Positions 54,607 through 62,878 of a stretch of DNA of 64,000 nt are shown here, in pieces (the stretch's first letter is position 1; every line of letters begins with the position of its first letter). The stretch is taken from the NCBI GenBank assembly GCA_963800725.1, contig CAWDCE010000008.1:115576-179575 (forward strand), read 5' to 3'. This stretch comes from Bog-473 sp963800725. Lineage in GTDB: Bacteria > Actinomycetota > Acidimicrobiia > Acidimicrobiales > RAAP-2. The position numbers and the translations under genes are program-made. The notes under the pieces were generated by a model. That model searched no databases, was not told where the DNA came from, and worked only from the letters and a program-made list of their open reading frames with translations.

Positions 54607-57095
54607 AGGCCGTGATCATGGCCGGCGGTGAGGGGACCCGCCTGCGGCCGCAGACCTCCAACCTGCCCAAGCCCATGTTGCCGCTGGTCGGGCGGCCCAT
54701 GATGGAGCACATTGTCTCGTTGCTCCGTCGCCATGGGGTGACCGACATCGTGGTCACGGTGGCCTTCTTGCCCAATGCCATCCGCAGCTACTTCGGTGAC
54801 GGCTCCGAACTCGGGGTGCGGATGGTCTACGCCACCGAGGAATCCCCGCTCGGCACGGCCGGATCGGTTCGCAACGCCATGGATGAGCTCGATGAGCGCT
54901 TCTTGGTCATTTCGGGCGATGTGCTCACCGACATCGACCTGAGCGCGGTAATCGATTTTCACGCCAAGAACGATGCGCTGGCCACGTTGGCCCTGTGCTC
55001 GGTGGACAATCCCCTCGAATTCGGGATCGTGATCACCCATGAAGACGGCAGCGTCGAGCGGTTCTTGGAGAAGCCGGGGTGGGGCCAGGTGTTCAGTGAC
55101 ACCATCAATACCGGGATCTACGTGCTCGAGCCCGAGATCTTCGATCTGATCCCCGGTGGGCGCCCGGTCGACTTCTCGAGCGAGGTCTTCCCGGCCGCCC
55201 TCGAGCAGGGTCGAGCGGTCTATGGCTATGTCGCCGACGGCTACTGGGAGGACGTCGGGACCACCGCGGCCTACCTCAAGGCCCACCACGACATCCTCGA
55301 CGGTCTCGTCGAGGTCGACCTGACCGGATTCGAGCTACGACCGGGCGTGTGGCTCGGCAAGGGGTCCTCGGTCGACCCGACGGCGCGCATCGACGGCCCG
55401 GCCTTCATTGGGGAGAACTGCACCATTGACCAAGATGTGGTGCTCGGTGCCTATACGACCATCGGGGCCAACGTGCGGGTGGCCGAACGGGCGGAGATCC
55501 GCCACTCGGTCATTGGGGAGAACGCCTATCTCGGCCCGACGGTGCGGGTCGAGGGTGCTGTGCTCGGCCGCTCGTGCGACCTGCGCCACGGTTCTCGGTG
55601 CGAACCGGGATCCGTGGTGGGCGAGGGTTGCCTGATCGGGGCCAACGCCGCGGTGCGTGGTGACGTCAAGGTCTACCCCTACAAGGTGGTCGAGGCCGGG
55701 GCCCAGGTGAACTCGTCGATCGTCTGGGAGTCCGGCGGGACCAGGACATTGTTCGGTCGTGAGGGCGTGAGCGGCATCGCCAACGTCGACATCAGCCCCG
55801 AATTGGCGGTACGACTGGCCAAGGCCTGGGCGTCGACGCTCGAAAAGGGCGCCTTCATCACCACCTCTCGAGACACCAGCCGGGCCGCTCGGGTGCTCAA
55901 ACGCGCCCTGATGGTCGGCTGCAACTCGGTTGGGGTCAACGTGACCGACCTCGAGGTGGCCACCATCCCGGTGACTCGTCACCACATCGCCACCCGATCG
56001 AACAAGGGTGGATTGACGGTCAGACTCGATCCGGCCGACCCCCAGTCGGTCACCATCCGCTTCTTCGACGAAGAGGGGCTCGACCTGACCGAGAGCCAGC
56101 AGCGCCGGATCGAGCGGCTCTATCACCGCGAGGAGTTCCGAAGAGTCACCGCGGGCGACATCGGCGACATTGAATTCTCACCCCGGGCCGTCGAGCACTA
56201 CACCGCTGACCTGGTGGAGGCCTTCAACCTGCGTGCGTTCCCAAGACGTGACCTCAAACTCGTGCTCGACCTGTCCTACGGGGCCGGCAGCTACGTGATG
56301 CCGAACCTCTTGGCCAAGGTGGGCGCCGACGTCTTGAGTATCAATCCCTATGCCCAGACACCGGGAATGATCGCAGTCGAACATGCGACCAGCACGGGCC
56401 GGGTCGCCGAAGCCGTGCGCGGATCGGGCGCCGACCTCGGTGCGGTCATCGATGCGGGCGGCGAGCACCTCACCTTGATCGACGGGACCGGGCGGGTCCT
56501 CGGCAATGACGACGCCCTCATGGCCTATCTCGAGTTGATTACGGCGGTCCAAGGCCCGGTGCGCGTCGCCCTGCCGGTGACCACCAGCACCCAGGCAGAA
56601 GAACTCTGTGCGTCCCGCGACACCCAGGTCCTCGCCACCGCGCTCTCGCCGGCCGCCTTGATGGAGGCGGCGTCATCGGGCGGGGTGGTTTTCGCCGCTG
56701 ATCAAGAGGGGGGCTACATCTTCCCGGCGTTCCTCCCCGCCTTCGATGCCGCGGCCGCCCTGGTCGAGCTCATCGCCCTTTTGGGTCGGGCGGGGGAGAG
56801 CCTGGCCGATGTGGTCAAGCGGGTGCCCGAGATCCCGATTCTCCACACCGAGGTCGAAACGCCGTTCGAGCAAAAGGGCCTGGTCATGCGCACATTGATG
56901 GAGCAACTGGTCGACGAGGAGGGCGAGGTCCTCCTGGTCGACGGGATCAAGGTCCGCCGGCCCGAGGGCTGGGTGCTCGTGGTCCCAGACCCCGAGGAGC
57001 CTTCGACGCACATCTGGGCCGAAGGCGAGGACTGGGCCGCCACGATGCGGTTGAGCGAGCGCTACGTGGCGAAGCTGGCCGACATACTCAGATAG
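54603..57095 (+). CDS. Sugar-phosphate nucleotidyltransferase fused to a degenerate phosphomannomutase domain
   Basis: 830 residues. Residues 1-235: nucleotidyltransferase with AVIMAGGEGTRLRPQTSNLP and LVGRPMMEH, SGDVLTDID (metal Asp), FLEKPGWGQ; most like mannose-1-phosphate guanylyltransferase. Residues about 260-375: left-handed beta-helix hexapeptide repeats. Residues about 380-830: a phosphohexomutase fold (FGREGVSGIANVDISPELAV, TTSRDTSRAARVLKRAL). The phosphoserine loop (normally TASHNP) is replaced by a stretch reading VRLDPADPQSVT. The metal loop (normally DGDxDR) reads DAGGEHLTLIDGTG. The mutase half therefore looks inactive and may be regulatory. Product probably GDP-mannose, for glycans, by inference. 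Confidence 0.85.
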   Translation: MKAVIMAGGEGTRLRPQTSNLPKPMLPLVGRPMMEHIVSLLRRHGVTDIVVTVAFLPNAIRSYFGDGSELGVRMVYATEESPLGTAGSVRNAMDELDERFLVISGDVLTDIDLSAVIDFHAKNDALATLALCSVDNPLEFGIVITHEDGSVERFLEKPGWGQVFSDTINTGIYVLEPEIFDLIPGGRPVDFSSEVFPAALEQGRAVYGYVADGYWEDVGTTAAYLKAHHDILDGLVEVDLTGFELRPGVWLGKGSSVDPTARIDGPAFIGENCTIDQDVVLGAYTTIGANVRVAERAEIRHSVIGENAYLGPTVRVEGAVLGRSCDLRHGSRCEPGSVVGEGCLIGANAAVRGDVKVYPYKVVEAGAQVNSSIVWESGGTRTLFGREGVSGIANVDISPELAVRLAKAWASTLEKGAFITTSRDTSRAARVLKRALMVGCNSVGVNVTDLEVATIPVTRHHIATRSNKGGLTVRLDPADPQSVTIRFFDEEGLDLTESQQRRIERLYHREEFRRVTAGDIGDIEFSPRAVEHYTADLVEAFNLRAFPRRDLKLVLDLSYGAGSYVMPNLLAKVGADVLSINPYAQTPGMIAVEHATSTGRVAEAVRGSGADLGAVIDAGGEHLTLIDGTGRVLGNDDALMAYLELITAVQGPVRVALPVTTSTQAEELCASRDTQVLATALSPAALMEAASSGGVVFAADQEGGYIFPAFLPAFDAAAALVELIALLGRAGESLADVVKRVPEIPILHTEVETPFEQKGLVMRTLMEQLVDEEGEVLLVDGIKVRRPEGWVLVVPDPEEPSTHIWAEGEDWAATMRLSERYVAKLADILR

Positions 57096-57106
57096 GGTCG
57101 CCCCCC

Positions 57107-57487
57107 ATGAACATTCCAGACGATTTGCGCTATTCGGCGGAACACGAATGGGTGCGCGTGGAGGGAACCCGTGCGCGCGTCGGCATCACCGACTACGCCC
57201 AAGACGCCCTCGGTGACATCGTCTATGTCGACCTGCCCGAGCTGGGTGCCACCGTCGAGTCGGGGGGACCGCTCGGTGAGGTCGAGTCGACCAAGTCGGT
57301 CTCTGAGATCTACGCACCGCTCGCCGGGACCATTTCGGCCATCAACGAGACGCTGAGCGCCAACCCCGAGCGCATCAATGAAGACCCCTACGGGGAGGGC
57401 TGGATCTGCGAACTCGAGCTCGCCGACGCCAACGCGGTCGAGTCGCTTTTGGACCCCGCGGGCTACGGCGACCTCACCGCCGGCTGA
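57107..57487 (+). CDS. gcvH: Glycine cleavage system H protein
   Basis: 126-residue lipoyl carrier. The swinging lysine is in GEVESTKSVSEIYAP. YSAEHEWVRVEG, VGITDYAQDALGDIVYVDLP and NPYGEGW-like PYGEGWICELEL complete the fold. A TAGGGT box lies eight bases upstream in the end of the previous gene. Other gcv genes are not in this window. In mycobacteria gcvH also precedes garA. Confidence 0.96.
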   Translation: MNIPDDLRYSAEHEWVRVEGTRARVGITDYAQDALGDIVYVDLPELGATVESGGPLGEVESTKSVSEIYAPLAGTISAINETLSANPERINEDPYGEGWICELELADANAVESLLDPAGYGDLTAG

Positions 57488-57563
57488 GCCGGATCGAGCG
57501 GTGGTGAGGGGCGCGACGATGCGCCAGGGAAACGCGACCGTTGTGTGGGGTACCGTGTTCGCC

Positions 57564-58037
57564 GTGTTCTGTCACAACTGTGGGCATCGCAATCCCGAGG
57601 GGGTGAACTTCTGTTCGTCGTGCGGAAACGCGCTGTCGACCGGGGGCGATGACGCGACCGTGACGCTGCATCCGCATGAACATCCCGACGGTCTCGAAGA
57701 GCGGCCGTCGGACGCGCTCGGGGGCGTGCCGCATGGCACCGGCGTTTTGGTGGTGACCCGCGGCTCGAACGCCGGCGTGCGCTACGTGCTCGACGTCGGT
57801 GTCACCCAAGCAGGCCGCCACCCCGACAGCGATATCTTCTTGGATGACATCACGGTGTCGAGGCGCCACGCCGAGTTCACGCAAGAAGAGGGGGGCCGTT
57901 GTGCCATTGCCGACGTCGGTTCACTCAACGGTACGTACGTGAACCGCGAGCGCATCGACAAGGCGACGCTGCGGCCCGGCGACGAGGTCCAGATCGGAAA
58001 ATTCAAGCTGGTGTACCTGGTGGCAGGGGAAGAGTGA
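57564..58037 (+). CDS. garA: GarA-like FHA protein with an N-terminal zinc ribbon
   Basis: About 157 residues. The FHA domain (GVTQAGRHPDSDIFLDDITV, SRRHAEF, VGSLNGTYVNRERI, GDEVQIGKFKLVYL) matches GarA/OdhI, which bind and inhibit 2-oxoglutarate dehydrogenase and act on glutamate metabolism under Ser/Thr kinase control. Unlike mycobacterial GarA, it begins with a four-cysteine ribbon (FCHNCGHRNPEGVNFCSSCG). A DDATVTLH segment occupies the place of the kinase-target ETTSVF motif. GTG 57564 is chosen since the ribbon starts there. GTG 57555 and ATG 57519 are alternatives. Stop overlaps ftsR. KorAB in the same window is a possible target pathway. Confidence 0.87.
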   Translation: MFCHNCGHRNPEGVNFCSSCGNALSTGGDDATVTLHPHEHPDGLEERPSDALGGVPHGTGVLVVTRGSNAGVRYVLDVGVTQAGRHPDSDIFLDDITVSRRHAEFTQEEGGRCAIADVGSLNGTYVNRERIDKATLRPGDEVQIGKFKLVYLVAGEE

Positions 58038-59253
58038 GCGGCCGCACCTACCTCTCCATTGGCGATGTGTTGACGCTGCTGCGAGAAGAGTTCCCCGACG
58101 TCACGATTTCGAAGATCCGGTTCCTTGAGAGCCAAGGGCTGGTCAACCCCGAACGCTCGCCGTCGGGCTATCGCAAATTCTTCGAACCCGACGTCGAGCG
58201 GTTGCGATGGGTACTGCGCCAACAACGCGAACATTTCTTGCCCCTCAAAGTGATCCGCGATCGTCTGGCCGCGGGCGACCTGAGCGATCTCGATGCGCCC
58301 ACAGCTGACGCCGTCGACGACGCGGCGCACACCCAAGAGACACACGCGCGCACTGTGCCTCAACCCGCCGGCGTCGGCGCCGCCGCCACAAGTGCCCAAC
58401 ACGCCAACTCCCATGGCGGGTCGGGCGCGGCCATGAGCCGCACCGAGGCCCAACTCGCCCAAGCCGACAACGAAGCCATGGCGCGCATCGTCGCCGACGC
58501 GGAACGCGACACGCCCCGCGCGCGCCGCAGAGCGCGAATGATCGCGCACCGTTGCACGTCGTTGGTGAGACGTCGGGGGCCAACGATCACGTCGATGCCG
58601 CGCTGTCCGCCCGACACGCGAGCAACCATCCGGCCGCCGCGACCGCGTCGTCCAAGACGCCAAGCGCGGGTCACCAGTCGCGCCCGGCCAAGCAGGACGC
58701 GCCGGTTGTGGCGGGCCCGAGTGCGCACGACGCGCCGGCCGCTGCCGAACGCGAAACCAAACCCGCACCGCGCGCCCCAAGCGCGCCGTCGGCGAACGCG
58801 GGACGGGGTGCGAATAAAGCAACATCGGCTGCGTCGCCCGCACCGAAGGAGGCAATGGCCGACATGGTGACTGGTGCTGCAATGACCGCCGAGGAGTTGT
58901 GCGCGGCGAGTGGACTGACCGAGCCCGAACTCAAGGGGCTGCTCGACTTCGGGCTGATCGAGGCGATGTCGGTCGGAGGAATGTCGACCTTTGACGAGGA
59001 TGCGTTGACGGTCGCCAACGTGGCCGCCCAATTCCGCAAATTTGGGATCGAGCCCCGGCACTTGCGGATGTACCGCAATGCGGTGGACCGGGAGATGGGC
59101 CTGATCGAGCAGGTCATCATCCCGTTGCTGCGCCAGCGCAATCCCGAATCGCGCCAGCGGGCCATCGACGCCGCCGACGAGCTCGGGGCCCTGGGCCAGA
59201 CCATGCGGGCCAGCTTGTTGCGCACGGCGTTGCGCCGCCACGTGGGTGGCTGA
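58034..59253 (+). CDS. ftsR: MerR-family regulator, FtsR-like (frame broken near 58520)
   Basis: About 405 residues after joining. N-terminal MerR winged helix: YLSIGDVLTLLREEFPDVTI, SKIRFLESQGLVNPERSPSG, YRKFFEPDVERLRW. Then a long Ala/Pro-rich linker in which the frame changes by -1 (between about 58400 and 58540, in GC-repeat sequence). A conserved C-terminal half follows (TAEELCAASGLTEPELKGLL, ALTVANVAAQFRKFGIEPRH). Position after garA and before the DUF151 gene equals Rv1828 of Mycobacterium; the Corynebacterium homologue FtsR activates ftsZ. The GTG start overlaps the garA stop. Confidence 0.83.
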
Positions 59254-59275
59254 CCGCGCCGGGCCCGGCGGGCGC

Positions 59276-59281
59276 TACATT
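59276..59281 (+). promoter_or_regulatory. -10 box of the DUF151 gene, leaderless start
   Basis: TACATT, six bases, ATG 59288. Matches the window pattern. Confidence 0.5.
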
Positions 59282-59287
59282 TCATAA

Positions 59288-59791
59288 ATGGTCCCAGTCA
59301 TACTGCGAGCCGTCCGAGTGGACCTGCAGTCCAATACTCCGGTCCTCTTGCTCCAAGAGACCACCGGCGAAGGTCGCACCCTGCCGATCTTCATCGGGAA
59401 TCCCGAAGCTACGGCCATTGCGTACGCCTTGCAGGGCGTGAGCATGCCCCGACCGCTGACCCACGACCTCATTGGCGACCTGCTCGGCGCCCTCGAGATC
59501 AGCGTCGAGCGGGTCATCATCACCGAGCTGCGGGCGTCGACCTATTTCGCCGAGCTGCATCTGCGCCGCGGCGACGAACGCACGGTGGTGTCAAGCCGTC
59601 CCTCCGACGCGGTGGCGGTGGCGGTGCGGACCGAGACGCCGTTGTTCGTCCAAGACGAACTGATGGAGGCCGAAGGCATCATTTTGGCCATCGAGAGCGA
59701 GGACGACGAGGACGACGAATCAGTCAACGAACTGGCCGAGCAGTTCCGCGAGTTCCTCGACACGGTGCGCCCGGAGGACTTCAGCGGCTGA
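59288..59791 (+). CDS. Bifunctional nuclease (BFN/DUF151) family protein
   Basis: 167 residues. DUF151 landmarks are LLLQETTGEGRTLPIFIGNPEA, RPLTHDLIGDLLGAL, YFAELHLRR and VSSRPSDAVAVAVRTETPLFV. An acidic stretch (EDDEDDE) precedes the C-terminus. The plant homologue has RNase/DNase activity, and the role in actinobacteria is unknown. Fourth member of the gcvH-garA-ftsR-bfn order (Rv1826-Rv1829 in M. tuberculosis). Confidence 0.9.
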   Translation: MVPVILRAVRVDLQSNTPVLLLQETTGEGRTLPIFIGNPEATAIAYALQGVSMPRPLTHDLIGDLLGALEISVERVIITELRASTYFAELHLRRGDERTVVSSRPSDAVAVAVRTETPLFVQDELMEAEGIILAIESEDDEDDESVNELAEQFREFLDTVRPEDFSG

Positions 59792-59795
59792 CCCG

Positions 59796-59816
59796 CGGGG
59801 CGCATTTCGCGCCCCG
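59796..59816 (+). terminator. Hairpin between convergent genes
   Basis: CGGGGCGC-ATTTC-GCGCCCCG, eight perfect base pairs, midway between the convergent DUF151 and acuI-like genes. No T run on either side. Could end both transcripts. Confidence 0.45.
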
Positions 59817-59827
59817 TGGAGACAGGA

Positions 59828-60812
59828 TCAAGGACGCACGAGGATGCGGCCGCGCACCGCACCGTCGGACACTTTGGCCAACGCGGCCCCCAGGCCTTCG
59901 AGGCCGATCACCTCGCTCACCATCTCCTCGCAGCGCTGCAGTGGAAAGAGGCCGGCCATCGTCGACCACAGGGCGCGTCGCTCCGCGATGGGGGTGGCGA
60001 CGGTGTCGATGCCGAGCAGCGCCACCCCGCGCACGATGAAGGGATAGACCGTTGAGGTCAGTTCGTTGCCCCCGGTCAATCCGCTGGCCGCCACGGCGCC
60101 GCCGTAGCGCACGGTGCGCAGTGCTTCAGCGAGTGCCGAGCCCCCGACACAGTCCACGACGCCGCCCCACATCTGCGGCCCGAGCGTGCGGCCGTCGTCG
60201 GGACTGAACTGGCGACCGACGACGCGGCGCGCCCCCAGTTCGATCAGGTAGTCATGTTCGGCCGTCTTGCCGGTGGAAGCCACCACCTCGAAACCGCGGT
60301 GCGCCAAGAGCGCGACGGCGGTGCTGCCGACACCGCCCGACAGCGCCGGTGACGAGGATTGGTCCGTCGCCCGGGGTCACGCCGTGCTGTTCGAGTCGAT
60401 CGAGCGAGAGCACCGCGGTGAAACCGGCCAAACCAATGATGGCGGCGGCGCGGGTCGAGATGGTGTCAGGGAGCGGGACCACCCAGCCTGCCGGTACCCG
60501 CGCCCTGGCCGCGAAGCCGCCGTGGTGGGCCACGCCCAAGTCGTAGCCCTGGACGAGGACCCGTCGACCGGGGGGCAGCGACATGAACTTGCTCTCGGCG
60601 ACGGTGCCGGTGAGCTCGACGCCCGGGACCAGGGGGAAGCGCCGGGCCACTCGATTGCCCTGGCGGGTCACCATGGCGTCTTTGTAATTGACGGCGGACC
60701 ACTCCACGTCGATCACGACGTCGCCCTCGCCGAGCTGGCCATCATCCATGGAGACGATGTTCGCCGCGATCACCTCACCCATCTTGGTCAGCCGGTAGGC
60801 GCGGAACGACAT
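59828..60812 (-). CDS. Acrylyl-CoA reductase AcuI / YhdH-type zinc-free oxidoreductase (frame broken near 60340)
   Basis: About 327 residues of the NADPH-dependent MDR family. MSFRAYRLTKMGE, VEWSAVNYKDAMVTRQGNRV and FPLVPGVELTGTV are AcuI/YhdH marks. The nucleotide-binding motif spans the break: the first frame ends at ILVTGA, and the second begins GGVGSTAVALLAHRGFEVVA; removing one G gives TGASGGVGS. DYLIELGA and the C-terminal substrate loop follow. Reduces acryloyl-CoA or related enoyl/quinone substrates. Start supported by TAAGGT six bases upstream. Confidence 0.87.
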
Positions 60813-60818
60813 TGCTGC

Positions 60819-60824
60819 ACCTTA
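60819..60824 (-). promoter_or_regulatory. -10 box of the acuI-like gene, leaderless start
   Basis: On the minus strand TAAGGT, six bases, ATG (60812-60810). Matches the window pattern. Confidence 0.5.
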
Positions 60825-60874
60825 TGACAGGGCGATGCGGTGGCGGTCAGGGAGCGGGCACTACGGTCGCCTCA

Positions 60875-62818
60875 ATGACCATTGATGCATTCGGGTATTG
60901 GCCTTCACCGCTCACCGCCGCCCAAGCTGCCGCGGGTCGCACGTCGATGTCGGAGTTGACGTCGGACGGCGCATCGCTGTGCTGGCTCGAATCTCGACCC
61001 CAAGAGGGAGGTCGCGTGGTGTTCGTGCGCTCGGTCAACGCGGAGACCACCGATGGCTCACCCGCCGGCGTGAGCATCCGCTCTCGGGTCCACGAGTACG
61101 GCGGCGGGGCAAGCTGCCTCGTGGCCGACCACGGCACCGGGGCTCTGGCCTATGTCGAACTCAGCGAACAGCGAGTCTGGCTCGCCACCCCAAAGAGCGC
61201 TCCTCGCCCGTTGAGTGCGTTGGCCCCGGACCAAGAGCGCTGGGCGCACGGTGGGCTCAGCGCATCGTCTGACGGCGATTGGGTGCTGGCGGTGCGAGAA
61301 GTGCACGTGGAGGGGACAACCCGACCCACGCGCTGCATCGTGGCGTTTGGGACCAGGGCACACAACGCCGGCGAGTCGGTGGTGCTCGCCGGGCGTGACT
61401 TCTTCGGTGCGCCGACGCTCAACGACGCAGCTGACCTGCTCGCCACGACGGCCTGGGACCACCCCAATATGCCGTGGGACAGTTCCGAGGTCCTGGTGGT
61501 TGCGGTCCGCAAGGACGCCGACGGTCTGCGGGCAGCGGCCACGGCGCACAGCGTGGCCGGGGGCGAGGGCGAGTCGGTCGGGCAGCCGGCATGGACCAGC
61601 GACGGACGCCTGCGCTTCGCCAGCGATCGGGCGGGGTGGTGGCAGCCCTATGTCGTTGCGCCGGTGGAGCGCGCCACGGACCCCGACGAGCGTGACGAAG
61701 TGCGCTGGAGCGATGCATCGGCGGAATACCACGGGCCCGACTGGGTCTTGGCCCAGCGCACCATGGTCGAACTCGACGACGGTTCGCTGATGGCGCGCCG
61801 CAGCGCAGATGGGCGCGATGCGCTCGTGCACATCGGGGCGCCGCTGGCGCCCCCGGTGGTGATCGATCAACCGTGCCACCAGATCAGCGCGCTGTGCCGT
61901 CACGGCGACGGCGTCGCTTTCATTGGGGCACCCCCCGACGGTCCCGACGATGTGTGGATCGTCGATTCGCCACAGCACCCGGCCCGCCGCCTGCGCCCGG
62001 CGCGCCCTGTCGCGCTCAATCCCGCCAGCGTGTCGGTGGCCGAGCCGTTCTCGTTGGTGGGGCGAACGGGTCGCCCGGTCCATGGGGCGCTCTTTCGCCC
62101 GACGCTACGTGGCGTCGGCGGCCCGAACGGGGCGCTCGCACCGTTGGTGGTGTCCTGCCACGGGGGACCGACCTCTGCGGCTGGCTCGGGTTTCGACGTC
62201 GTGATCCAGTTTTTCACCACGCGCGGCTTCGCCGTCGCCCGGGTTGATTACGCCGGGAGCACGGGCTACGGGCGCGCCTACCGGTGCGCGCTGTGGGGCA
62301 AGTGGGGTGAAGCAGACTCGCAGGACTGTCTCGATGCGGCGCGCTATCTGGCCGAACGCGGCGACGTCGACGAGAGGCGCATGGCCATTCGTGGTGGGAG
62401 TGCGGGCGGGCTCACCGCACTCAATGCGCTGGCCGAGCCCGAAGGCTTCGCCGCCGCGGTCGGGCTCTATGCGGTAACCGATCTGGTGGCGCTGGCCGAA
62501 TCGACCCACGACTTCGAGGCCCGCTACATGGATCGACTCGTCGGTCCATTGCCTGAGGCGGGGCCCCTCTACGAGGCGCGCTCTCCGGTCAATCGGGCCG
62601 ACAAGATGCGCGGGTCGGTCCTCTTGCTCCAAGGAACCGACGACCCCATCGTGCCGCCGGCCCAGGCCGAGCACCTTCGCCGCGCGCTGCTCACGGCGGG
62701 ACGGCACTGTGTCGTGCGGTACTTCGACGGGGAGGGCCATGGATTCCGGCGCGCCGACACCCTGGTGGCGGCCCTGGAGGAGGAACTGGCGTTTTACCGC
62801 GCCGAACTGGATCTGTGA
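60875..62818 (+). CDS. S9-family prolyl oligopeptidase-like serine peptidase
   Basis: 647 residues, no signal peptide, so probably cytoplasmic. A beta-propeller-like N-terminal part (about 1-380, several SDG-type strand repeats) caps the substrate site. The C-terminal alpha/beta-hydrolase has VVSCHGGPTSAAG, VDYAGSTGYGRAYR, the nucleophile in MAIRGGSAGGLTAL, the Asp in LLLQGTDDPIVPP and the His in FDGEGHGFRR. Closest to dipeptidyl/acylaminoacyl peptidases. ATG 60875 is preferred. TACGGT lies seven bases upstream, another likely leaderless start. Confidence 0.92.
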   Translation: MTIDAFGYWPSPLTAAQAAAGRTSMSELTSDGASLCWLESRPQEGGRVVFVRSVNAETTDGSPAGVSIRSRVHEYGGGASCLVADHGTGALAYVELSEQRVWLATPKSAPRPLSALAPDQERWAHGGLSASSDGDWVLAVREVHVEGTTRPTRCIVAFGTRAHNAGESVVLAGRDFFGAPTLNDAADLLATTAWDHPNMPWDSSEVLVVAVRKDADGLRAAATAHSVAGGEGESVGQPAWTSDGRLRFASDRAGWWQPYVVAPVERATDPDERDEVRWSDASAEYHGPDWVLAQRTMVELDDGSLMARRSADGRDALVHIGAPLAPPVVIDQPCHQISALCRHGDGVAFIGAPPDGPDDVWIVDSPQHPARRLRPARPVALNPASVSVAEPFSLVGRTGRPVHGALFRPTLRGVGGPNGALAPLVVSCHGGPTSAAGSGFDVVIQFFTTRGFAVARVDYAGSTGYGRAYRCALWGKWGEADSQDCLDAARYLAERGDVDERRMAIRGGSAGGLTALNALAEPEGFAAAVGLYAVTDLVALAESTHDFEARYMDRLVGPLPEAGPLYEARSPVNRADKMRGSVLLLQGTDDPIVPPAQAEHLRRALLTAGRHCVVRYFDGEGHGFRRADTLVAALEEELAFYRAELDL

Positions 62819-62878
62819 GGGGCGGGGGTCAATGTCGACGTCGGGTGGGGTGCCTTATGTCAGGCTGTAGGCAACCAC

